Assembly (NCBI GenBank): GCA_015099395.1
Contig: AP024096.1
Span: 3,596,001 to 3,660,000, forward strand
DNA length: 64,000 nucleotides
Direction of reading: 5' to 3'
From: Ktedonobacteria bacterium brp13
GTDB lineage: Bacteria; Chloroflexota; Ktedonobacteria; Ktedonobacterales; Ktedonobacteraceae
Part shown: positions 43,742 through 51,181 of the stretch, in pieces
How the letters are laid out: each line of letters begins with the position of its first letter
Numbering within the stretch: position 1 is the first letter of the stretch
Made by a program: the position numbers and the translations under genes
The notes under the pieces: model-generated
Seen by the model: only the letters and a program-made list of their open reading frames with translations
Database searches by the model: none
What the model was told of the DNA's origin: nothing

Positions 43742-44350
43742 ATGGATCGATCGAACGCTTATCCAATTACCTATGGAGTGTTGGGGCTCCTTGCATTTTG
43801 GGGGCCCCAGTCCGGCTATGATCTCAAACGCCTTTTCGATCACAGCCTCTCGCCGATGTGGGGAGCAGCCCACAGCCAGATCTATCATGAACTTCGCCGT
43901 ATGAAAGATCTCGGCTGGGTAGAAATGGAACGTGAAGAGCAAGAATCACGGCCAGATCGGAAAGTCTATTCTATTACACCGAGAGGATCTGAAGCATTGG
44001 CCTCCTGGCAAGCGCAACCTGCGAGTGTCTTGCAGCTTCGCGATGAGTTGTTGCTGAAGATCTTATTTGGCTCGTTTGCTTCTCACGACGACTTAGCAGC
44101 GAATCTGAAAAAAGGTATTGCAGAGCATGAGATGCGCCTTCTCAACTACCGCCAGAATTTACAATACATTCCCACCCGTGGAGAACGTATACAAGAAGGA
44201 CGTCGCCACAATCCCTACACTGAAGCCGACGAAGGAGATCCTTTCTTCACTCTTATCGCACGCTTCGCGATCGAGTTTGAAAACGCCTATCTGCGCTGGT
44301 TGTATGAAACACTCGCATTTTTAGAAGAGAACGAAATTCCAAAGCAATAA
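43742..44350 (+). CDS. PadR-family transcriptional regulator
   Basis: A 202-residue regulator. The N-terminal winged helix holds ITYGVLGLLAFWGPQSGYDL then KRLFDHSLSPMWGAAHSQIY, and the wing GWVEMEREEQESRPDRKVYS, as in PadR group 2 (AphA-like). The C-terminal helical dimer domain is complete. AAAGGAGG precedes the ATG. It is divergent from the hydrolase at 42763; mutual control through the 180-base gap is inferred. Confidence 0.92.
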   Translation: MDRSNAYPITYGVLGLLAFWGPQSGYDLKRLFDHSLSPMWGAAHSQIYHELRRMKDLGWVEMEREEQESRPDRKVYSITPRGSEALASWQAQPASVLQLRDELLLKILFGSFASHDDLAANLKKGIAEHEMRLLNYRQNLQYIPTRGERIQEGRRHNPYTEADEGDPFFTLIARFAIEFENAYLRWLYETLAFLEENEIPKQ

Positions 44351-44418
44351 CAAGGCTTGTACTCTCTGGGAAGAATAGGAGATGCGGATAACTTTTGTTA
44401 TCGGCGGTCAACGCATCC

Positions 44419-44457
44419 GTCTGCTGCTGATAAGACGACGCTTTCCCAGCAGCAGAC
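44419..44457. terminator. Bidirectional hairpin between convergent genes
   Basis: GTCTGCTGCTG (44419-44429) and CAGCAGCAGAC (44447-44457) form an 11-bp stem between the ends of the padR-like gene and the sugar permease gene. Confidence 0.6.
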
Positions 44458-44521
44458 GCTGCTTGCTCACCAAGCACGGGTGCTGCCATTGAGTAGCCAT
44501 TCCAGTCCTGCGCAGTTCGCT

Positions 44522-45559
44522 CTATGCACGATCGGTACCAATGACACGAGCCAACCCCAGGGCAACCAGAATGATCAAACCAGTGGCTGCATCAATCCAG
44601 AAAGTCTGGATCTGCGAGAGAACCAGGATGTTGGTAACCAGTGCTAGTAGGATAACGCCGGTAAGTGCACCAACCATACGTCCACGTCCACCATCAAGGG
44701 AGATACCACCAATCACAGCGGCAGCAAAGACTGAGAAGATGAGATTATTACCCTGGCTGGAGGTAACTGCAACCACCTGGCCAGCTGTCATCAGACCGGC
44801 CAGCGCAGCCAGGATGCTACCCACAATAAAAACGCCAATGCGTATCCTATCCACATGGATACCTGCGGCACGAGCCGCCTCGGTATTACCACCGATCGCG
44901 TAGATGGCGCGTCCAATACGGTGATACTTTAAGAAGAGTGCCGCCAGCAAAAAGATGAGTCCAGTCACCCAGACAGAGACAGGGATGCCAAGCAGGGATT
45001 GTCCACCCAGGTATGTAAACGCATAGGGCAGGAAGTAAATGGTTCGTCCACTGACAATGCCTACCTGGATACCGGCCAGGAGGATCAGCATGGCCAGGGT
45101 CAAAATGAAAGCATTAAAGCCCAGCTTAATGACCAGAAAACCATTGATTGCCCCCACTATAAGCCCGACCAGCAGGACAATCGCAATGCCTATAAATGGA
45201 TTCCACTGAGTACCCAAACCTTGCCCCTCTTTCGAGGCAATCAGGAATGCTCCAATCATCGGTGCCAGTCCATACGTCGATTGCAGGGATAGATCAAATT
45301 TGCCTGTGAGCAGGATCAGGGTTTCGGCAACGACGACGAGACCTAACGCGGCAGACTCCTGCGCGACGTTGATCAGGTTATTGAGAGTCAGAAATGACGA
45401 ATTCACAAAGGCACCGATGATCAGCAGGAGGATGATCACCGGAACCAGGGCCAGTTCCCCTATCCAATTGGCAATAACGAGCTGACCCTGACGCCGCAAT
45501 GTTCTGCCGATACTCTCCCCCGGCTGCTCTAACGGACGCTCTACTGTCGACTTACTCAT
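44522..45559 (-). CDS. Sugar ABC transporter permease (RbsC type)
   Basis: A 345-residue permease of the ribose/galactose family with eight to ten helices. NLINVAQESAALGLVVVAET, LLTGKFDLSLQSTYGL and AIYAIGGNTEAARAAGIHVD are diagnostic; the last is the loop that contacts the ATPase. The start at 45559 has AGGAG upstream and overlaps the 3' end of the ATPase gene by 8 bases, giving coupled translation. It is the last gene of the uptake operon. Confidence 0.93.
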   Translation of the reverse strand: MSKSTVERPLEQPGESIGRTLRRQGQLVIANWIGELALVPVIILLLIIGAFVNSSFLTLNNLINVAQESAALGLVVVAETLILLTGKFDLSLQSTYGLAPMIGAFLIASKEGQGLGTQWNPFIGIAIVLLVGLIVGAINGFLVIKLGFNAFILTLAMLILLAGIQVGIVSGRTIYFLPYAFTYLGGQSLLGIPVSVWVTGLIFLLAALFLKYHRIGRAIYAIGGNTEAARAAGIHVDRIRIGVFIVGSILAALAGLMTAGQVVAVTSSQGNNLIFSVFAAAVIGGISLDGGRGRMVGALTGVILLALVTNILVLSQIQTFWIDAATGLIILVALGLARVIGTDRA

Positions 45560-47132
45560 CGTGATTCTCCTCTGCTGTTGTGTTTTCCGTCGTAGCAAGG
45601 CCCTCAATCGCTGCAATCAATTCATGCCGGTCCCAGGGCGGTTCGGAATACTCCTTGACCAGTTTCCCTTTCACCATAACGAGCAGGCGCGTGCAAATAC
45701 GCAAATCCTCCAGATCGTCTGAGACAAGTAAAATTGCAGTGCCACTTTTGCGCGCCGCGTCAATTACGTTGAGGAGCGTTTCTTTAGAGGCCACATCAAC
45801 GCCAACTGTCGGCGTAATGGCGACCAGTACACCTGGATGCAGGGCCAGCGCTCGCCCAACCACCACCTTTTGCTGGTTTCCTCCACTCAATTGCCCGACC
45901 GGTTGATTGAGGCCGCTAGAAATAATCCCCAACTGCTCCGCCAGTGCAGTCGCGATCCGGTGATAGCGCGAGTGTGAAACGATCCCGCCGTTCGATAGAC
46001 GATCAAGAATACATAGCGTTAAATTCTCGCCCACTCCAAGATAAGGCACAAAACCACGCGCATGCCGATCCTCTGGTATATATGCGATGCCCTGGCGCAG
46101 ACTGTCATCTACCCTACCAGCGTGGAGCGCACTCCCATTCAGCATAATCTCGCCAGAGGCAGGCTTCACCAGACCAACTACAGCATCCGCAACCGTCGCG
46201 ACACCAGAACCTTGCAAACCGACCAGACCAACACACTCATCCTCCCGTAGCGCAAAACTTACATCCTGGACCGGACCCAGAGTAGCCGGAATACACAGAT
46301 GGGAAACTTCGAGACGTGGCTGTTCAGACGTGCTCTTTCGTGCCGGGACGACGATCTCTGTGACACGCTGTGGAGCAGCCCCAACCATAGCCTCAACCAG
46401 GCTATTCTGTTTGATTGCATGCACCGACTCGCTCAATACACGTTTACCATCGCGCAGTACGGTCACGTGTTCACATACTTCATAGATCTCTTCCAGATGG
46501 TGGGAGATATACAGGATGCCAACTCCACTGGCCTTGAGACGACGAATCCTATCAAACAGACGTTCAATCGCGGCCTTTTCTAATGATGCCGTGGGCTCGT
46601 CGAGGATCAGGAAACGCGCTCCAACTGAAAGGGCACGCGCAATCTCGACAACCTGACGCTGCTCCACTGAAAGGTCACGCGCCAGGCGGTTCACATCCAG
46701 ATCGAAGCCCCAATCGAGCATAATCTGACGCGCACTGGCACGTACAGCACGCCAGTTGATGATACCGTGGTCATTGCCTATCGCGCGATTCAACATCACG
46801 TTCTCAGCAACCGTCAGACTCGGCACAACCATCGACTTCTGGTACACACACGCGACCAGACGCTGCCAGGCGGCACGATCCGCCAGAGACGGCGCTGCCG
46901 TAGAACCAAGCCTGATCACACCACGATCTGGCCGGACCAGACCAGTTAAGATCGCCACCAGGGTTGATTTTCCGGCACCATTGCGCCCAACCAGCGCGTG
47001 ACACGTACCAGCCTCAACAGCAAGCGATACATCACTCAATGCCTGCGTTTCACCAAAGGCTTTCCAGACACCTTGCGCCGCGCCAACAGAGATCCGATCA
47101 ACGACCGGCCCTCCGCTAACAGGTTCCATCAT
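45552..47132 (-). CDS. Sugar ABC transporter ATP-binding protein (RbsA/XylG type)
   Basis: A 526-residue protein of two nucleotide-binding halves. The first is canonical: Walker A GRNGAGKST (49-57), signature LSVEQRQVV, Walker B RFLILDEPTAS. The second is degenerate: its P-loop reads GLQGSGVAT without Lys, and the Walker B end reads VAITPTVGVDVASK, where I-T replaces the catalytic D-E; its signature LSGGNQQKVVVGRA is intact. Asymmetric halves are known in this family, but loss of both acidic residues is marked. Start is set at the ATG pair after GGAGGG. Confidence 0.92.
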   Translation of the reverse strand: MMEPVSGGPVVDRISVGAAQGVWKAFGETQALSDVSLAVEAGTCHALVGRNGAGKSTLVAILTGLVRPDRGVIRLGSTAAPSLADRAAWQRLVACVYQKSMVVPSLTVAENVMLNRAIGNDHGIINWRAVRASARQIMLDWGFDLDVNRLARDLSVEQRQVVEIARALSVGARFLILDEPTASLEKAAIERLFDRIRRLKASGVGILYISHHLEEIYEVCEHVTVLRDGKRVLSESVHAIKQNSLVEAMVGAAPQRVTEIVVPARKSTSEQPRLEVSHLCIPATLGPVQDVSFALREDECVGLVGLQGSGVATVADAVVGLVKPASGEIMLNGSALHAGRVDDSLRQGIAYIPEDRHARGFVPYLGVGENLTLCILDRLSNGGIVSHSRYHRIATALAEQLGIISSGLNQPVGQLSGGNQQKVVVGRALALHPGVLVAITPTVGVDVASKETLLNVIDAARKSGTAILLVSDDLEDLRICTRLLVMVKGKLVKEYSEPPWDRHELIAAIEGLATTENTTAEENHDE

Positions 47133-47276
47133 GATCCCTCCGTTCGTTGATAGGGAAACCTGACCTTTGCTTGCGGATAGAACCCATCCTCCATCCTCCA
47201 TCCTCCATTCCTCATACCCAACACATCACAGGATTTGACAGATTCTATCAACAAACAGAAGGCACTTACTACTTAT

Positions 47277-47328
47277 CCGAAAACCTGCGTGTGCGAGCAC
47301 TAGCGACGCCAGTCGCGTTGGGTTTCGG
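47277..47328 (-). terminator. Hairpin between binding protein and ATPase genes
   Basis: CCGAAAACC (47277-47285) and GGTTTCGG (47321-47328) pair with one bulge, with an inner GCGAC/GTCGC stem. Such hairpins between the binding-protein gene and the rest of the operon often lower downstream expression or protect the upstream mRNA. Confidence 0.45.
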
Positions 47329-47337
47329 AATAAGATC

Positions 47338-48411
47338 TTAGGAGGTGGATTTCGCATTCCCCCATAGATTCGGGTCGTTAACGTTGCTGCTATCGACAAT
47401 AGGAGCTGGAAGAGCATCTTCAAGGTTATTTTGCAGAGTAACGATGGTGCTATTGTGGTCGGTGGTCTGACCGGCGGAATAGGTCTTCTTTTCAAGGGCA
47501 GCTCGCGCATAGAAGACTGCGTACTGCGCGTAAGTGTTGGCTGGCTGTGAGATGGTAGCGTCGAGCTGGCCAGCACGGATCAGCGCGTGCTCATGTGGTA
47601 CACCATCGTTGCCAATCAGAACGATATGCGAAGGACTACCCACTTTGGAGAACTTGCCAAGGGCCTGCTCAGCCGCTAGAATGCCATCTTCAGGTGAGCT
47701 CCACTGAACGTAGATCCCCCTGAGATCTGGATAGGTACTCAGCGCGGTTTTAGCATCACTGACCGCGGTCGGGGTGTCCCACTTTGTTGCATACTCAGCG
47801 ACCTTGAGGTTTGGATAGTTCGTTTTGAGGTACTGGATACAGCCATTCGAGCGATCCTGGCCATTGAGGGAGGCAAGATCTCCTTCCAGAATAGCGACAT
47901 GACCGCTGGTACTCGTTGCATGCTGAGCGATATATTTACAAGAATTCTGCCCGTACGCGACATTGTCAGCACGCACCGTCATAAATACCTTGCCAGTACT
48001 CGGCGCAACATCAACACTGACGACGGGGATGTTCTTACTGGCCGCAAAATCGAGCGCAGGCGCAATTGCCGCGCTATCGACCGGATTGACGATCAATGCC
48101 TGAGCGCCCTCCTGGATCAACGTATGGATGTCCGTGATCTGCTGAGCAGCATTGTTATTAGCGACAAGCGGTCCAATTAAGGATGCATTGTACTGAGATG
48201 CGAATTTGGTCTCGTAGGGGATATAACTGGTCCAGAAGTCGGTATTATTGAAGGTTAGCGATACACCGAGTTTGAAGCTCGCATTCGATGCGAGCGCGCC
48301 CCCTCCAGACGATGAGGATGTGGCTGGCGTACTACCGCACGCCCCAAGGACAAGAGCGACAGCGAAGAGCGCACCTAGCGCTCGTAGACGACGTGGGAAC
48401 TTCAATTTCAT
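47338..48411 (-). CDS. Sugar-binding lipoprotein (RbsB-like)
   Basis: A 357-residue periplasmic-binding protein of the ribose type. Signal with lipobox LGAC (C25). The sugar-binding fold shows FKLGVSLTFNNTDFWTSYIP, IQEGAQALIVNPVDSAAIAP and VSVDVAPSTGKVFMTVRADN; a conserved VLIGNDGVPHEHALIRAGQL follows. It is the first gene after the GntR regulator and the receptor for the RbsA/C-like pair. Fucose or a fucoside is the inferred ligand because of the coregulated alpha-L-fucosidase. Confidence 0.93.
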   Translation of the reverse strand: MKLKFPRRLRALGALFAVALVLGACGSTPATSSSSGGGALASNASFKLGVSLTFNNTDFWTSYIPYETKFASQYNASLIGPLVANNNAAQQITDIHTLIQEGAQALIVNPVDSAAIAPALDFAASKNIPVVSVDVAPSTGKVFMTVRADNVAYGQNSCKYIAQHATSTSGHVAILEGDLASLNGQDRSNGCIQYLKTNYPNLKVAEYATKWDTPTAVSDAKTALSTYPDLRGIYVQWSSPEDGILAAEQALGKFSKVGSPSHIVLIGNDGVPHEHALIRAGQLDATISQPANTYAQYAVFYARAALEKKTYSAGQTTDHNSTIVTLQNNLEDALPAPIVDSSNVNDPNLWGNAKSTS

Positions 48412-48511
48412 AGTTCTCCCTCCCGGTTTCCCAGGTTACATAACAGATATAGAGGCATCATTGTCACTATTGTGTTACACTCTGAACGCTCAATTACCTC
48501 CGTCGTTGTAA

Positions 48512-48530
48512 AGCTCCACAGGCTGGAGCT
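48512..48530 (-). terminator. Terminator overlapping the end of the gntR-like gene
   Basis: AGCTCCA/TGGAGCT, a 7-bp stem with a 5-base loop, overlaps the stop codon (TAG at 48529-48531). It would separate the regulator transcript from the transporter operon. Confidence 0.5.
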
Positions 48531-49302
48531 ATAAAATACCCTCCTTTCCTTCCAAAAAGATATCTGCCAGCACCCCATCCATCGCGTGCCGGATATGCTT
48601 TGCCAGACACGTTACCGCCTCGTCCACATTGCCTGCTAGCAGCGCTAATAAGATACGCTCATGGTCATTCAAAGCAATTTCCATGCGCTGAGGATAGTAT
48701 GTGTCTTGCATCTGAAACATCGAATGCTGGCTGCGCAAAAGAGAAAGACTGTGGATCAAACGCCCATTGTTTGAAGCCCGTGTAATGAGCGTGTGGAAAC
48801 GGATGTCTATCTGGAGGAAACGCAGCACAGGATGCGTATCCAGGTCCGCACGTACAGCATAGAGAGTAGCAAGCTGCGCCTTGAGTTCGTCCTGGCTGAG
48901 ACGCGGAGCTGCCAGATGTACGGCCAATACTTCCAGTGCGCTACGTATCTCATAGATTTCGCGGATGTCCTGCGCAGTATACGTGCACGTCCAAAAACCT
49001 CGCCGGGGATCAGAGCGTACTAATCCTTCTTGCACCAGACGCTCCAGCGCCTGGCGGACCGGTGTGCGGCTGATGCCCAACTGTTCGGCCAGGATGACAT
49101 CTGAAAGCCGCTGCTCCTTGCTTCCACCAATCATGATGACGCGCTTCCAGATTTCTTCATACGCGTGATCCACTACTGTAGGCAAGGCAGTACGCTCCTG
49201 TCCCCAGAGCAGTGTAAATAATTCCGCGCACAGGCTTTCGTCAAATATCTCTGCAACAGTACCCTTCTTCCGATCATCCGCTCCTGTGAAATTTGAAGTC
49301 AT
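48529..49302 (-). CDS. GntR/FadR-family regulator with FCD domain
   Basis: A 257-residue repressor. The winged helix covers about 45-110 (QRLSDVILAEQLGISRTPVR, then QALERLVQEGLVRSDPRRGF). The C-terminal helical FCD domain (115-245) contains IRFHTLITRASNNGR, a metal/ligand-binding helix. The N-terminal 40 residues are an unusual extension, but the ATG is followed by good coding sequence. A motif with core TGTATACAA upstream of this gene recurs upstream of the fucosidase, so self-control plus control of the fucosidase is inferred. The inducer would be the incoming sugar acid or sugar. Confidence 0.92.
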   Translation of the reverse strand: MTSNFTGADDRKKGTVAEIFDESLCAELFTLLWGQERTALPTVVDHAYEEIWKRVIMIGGSKEQRLSDVILAEQLGISRTPVRQALERLVQEGLVRSDPRRGFWTCTYTAQDIREIYEIRSALEVLAVHLAAPRLSQDELKAQLATLYAVRADLDTHPVLRFLQIDIRFHTLITRASNNGRLIHSLSLLRSQHSMFQMQDTYYPQRMEIALNDHERILLALLAGNVDEAVTCLAKHIRHAMDGVLADIFLEGKEGIL

Positions 49303-49423
49303 CGGGTGCTTCCTATCAATATCCGAATGTTCTGTAACTGGCGCTCACACCAGGCCACCTGGCGCTCATCCTCTTTCCCAGGAGACGCATCTACATATAA
49401 ACTCTTGCTTTTCCGGGAAACGC

Positions 49424-49453
49424 ACTGTATTATGTATACAAAATACAGTATAC
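49424..49453. promoter_or_regulatory. GntR operator in front of its own gene
   Basis: Contains TGTATACAAAATACAG (49433-49448), 15 of 16 bases identical to 54295-54310 upstream of the fucosidase, and then AATACAGTATAC, matching AATACAGTATTC there. TGTATACA is self-complementary. Confidence 0.68.
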
Positions 49454-49497
49454 TTATCTGATCTTCATTCGTCAAGGGCTTGTTTTACATTATGCGC

Positions 49498-49733
49498 GTC
49501 AGGAACCCCACGGATAAATCCGGGGGCTTGCGCAAGTAAGTCCACACCTGACCAGTCTTAGCACTAGCGATAGTGCTCCCTTCGGGAAGAAATAGGTACC
49601 AACGGGTGCATGCCAGCCCGCTGCTCTACGGTCCCACATTAAACAGGGCTACAGGGTTAACCCAGTGTGTTGGACGATAAACCCTCCCGAAGATTGACGA
49701 GGCAAACAACACCCTAGCAATAGGAGGCTCAAC
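49498..49733 (+). ncRNA. IscB omegaRNA
   Basis: The region directly upstream of iscB is structured: GTCAGG (49498-49503) can pair with CCTGAC (49554-49559) around a CCC/GGG hairpin, followed by GCACTAGCGATAGTGC (16-base hairpin) and CCCTTCGGG. GTGCATGCCAGC and GACGAGGCA blocks recur in the locus at 15.9 kb. In IscB systems this RNA guides the nuclease, with the guide at its 5' end; here it would be 49482-49497. The 3' end probably reaches the ribosome binding site AGGAGG. Confidence 0.8.
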
Positions 49734-51008
49734 TTGAGCAATGTATTCGTGATCGACAGTTTTTGTAAGCCGTTAAACCCGGTGCATCCGGCCCGCGCAC
49801 GTCTGCTCTTGAAACAGGGCAAAGCGTCCGTGTACCGCATGTATCCATTCACCATCGTCTTAAAGCGAGTGGTCGAGCAGCCTGAAGTCAAGCCGCTACG
49901 GGTCAAGCTTGATCCCGGCTCGAAGACCACTGGCATTGCGGTCGTCAATGATGCAACAGGCGAAGTCGTTTTTGCCGCAGAACTCACGCATCGTGGACAG
50001 GCGATCAAGTCGGCCCTCGATGATCGTCGGGGGGTACGCAGAGGACGCAGACAGCGAAAAACACGCTACCGAAAGCCACGCTGGTCCAACCGGAAGAACA
50101 GAAAGAAGGGTTGGCTACCACCCTCGTTAGAAAGTAGGATCGACAACATTCTGACATGGGTACTGCGTCTTGCTCGCTATTGTCCAATCACCGCGATGAG
50201 CATGGAACTCGTCAAGTTCGATCTTCAGCAGATGGAGCACCCGGAAATATCAGGAGTGGAATATCAACAAGGGACGCTCGCAAGCTATGAAATCCGCGAG
50301 TACCTGCTCGAAAAGTGGGAACGACAATGCTCCTACTGCGGAGCCAAAGATATTCCTTTACAGGTAGAGCACATTGTACCGCGTGCCAAAGGTGGGACGA
50401 ATCGCATCAGCAATTTGGCTCTGGCCTGTGAGAAGTGCAATATCGCCAAAGGCACGCAGGACATCAAGGATTTTCTGAAAAAGAAACCCGAGGTGCTCAA
50501 GCGCATCCAGGCCCAGGCTAAGCAGCCGCTCAGGGATGCAGCAGCCGTGAATGTGACACGCTGGGCACTCTTTGAACGCTTACAAGTCACGGGATTGCCG
50601 GTTGAATGCGGTTCGGGCGGGCTGACGAAGTTCAACAGAACGACGCGCAAGATGCCCAAGACCCACTGGTGCGATGCTGCGAATGTAGGGAAGAGTACAC
50701 CGCTCCTACTCTCAGTGCGGGGAGTGGTTCCATTGTTGGTGAAGGCGACTGGTCACGGACGACGAAAAATGTGCGTCACGGATGCCTACGGGTTCCCGAA
50801 ACAGCACAAAGAGCGCAAAGGATCATTTCTGGGGTATCGCACAGGCGACGTGGTAAAAGCCGTCACTCCGAAGAGAATCTCCCAGGGACGCATTGCAATT
50901 CGTCATCGCCCAAGTTTTCGTCTTGGAAAGTTTGATATTCACCCCAAGTATATGCGCCGTTTGCACAGGGCGGACGGTTATGAATACACACAAGAAAGGA
51001 GTGCGTGA
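49734..51008 (+). CDS. iscB: IscB RNA-guided nuclease
   Basis: A 424-residue IscB, the compact ancestor-type relative of Cas9, carried on an IS200/IS605-like transposon. The N-terminal PLMP domain reads CKPLNPVHPARARLLLKQGK. RuvC-I has D60 (VKLDPGSKTTGIAVV), the Arg-rich bridge helix is 98-124, RuvC-II has E158 (MSMELVKFD). An intact HNH domain follows: C199/C202, E212-H213 (VEHIVPRAKGGTN), N227, C232/C235. RuvC-III has H311 and D314 (HWCDAANVGK). All catalytic residues are kept, so it should be active. TTG start with AGGAGG 8 bases ahead. No transposase gene tnpA is adjacent. Confidence 0.95.
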   Translation: MSNVFVIDSFCKPLNPVHPARARLLLKQGKASVYRMYPFTIVLKRVVEQPEVKPLRVKLDPGSKTTGIAVVNDATGEVVFAAELTHRGQAIKSALDDRRGVRRGRRQRKTRYRKPRWSNRKNRKKGWLPPSLESRIDNILTWVLRLARYCPITAMSMELVKFDLQQMEHPEISGVEYQQGTLASYEIREYLLEKWERQCSYCGAKDIPLQVEHIVPRAKGGTNRISNLALACEKCNIAKGTQDIKDFLKKKPEVLKRIQAQAKQPLRDAAAVNVTRWALFERLQVTGLPVECGSGGLTKFNRTTRKMPKTHWCDAANVGKSTPLLLSVRGVVPLLVKATGHGRRKMCVTDAYGFPKQHKERKGSFLGYRTGDVVKAVTPKRISQGRIAIRHRPSFRLGKFDIHPKYMRRLHRADGYEYTQERSA

Positions 51009-51050
51009 TGCTCCTCCCCATAGGTGAACCAAGGGGTACCCGCATCACGC
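51003..51050 (+). terminator. Hairpin at the end of the IscB element
   Basis: GCGTGATGC (51003-51011) pairs with GCATCACGC (51042-51050), with CCCC/GGGG inside, then GATTTTTAAA. It overlaps the iscB stop and likely both ends transcription and forms the right-end structure of the element. Confidence 0.65.
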
Positions 51051-51181
51051 GATTTTTAAAGATGGAGATGGGGATCGGTAATTGATGGAGGATGGACAGC
51101 CCAGTAACACTCGCGCTGTTGACAGAAGGAACACAACCCTGGCTACGCAGGTCTGTGCTCCCTCTTCTAGCATGCTAACCC

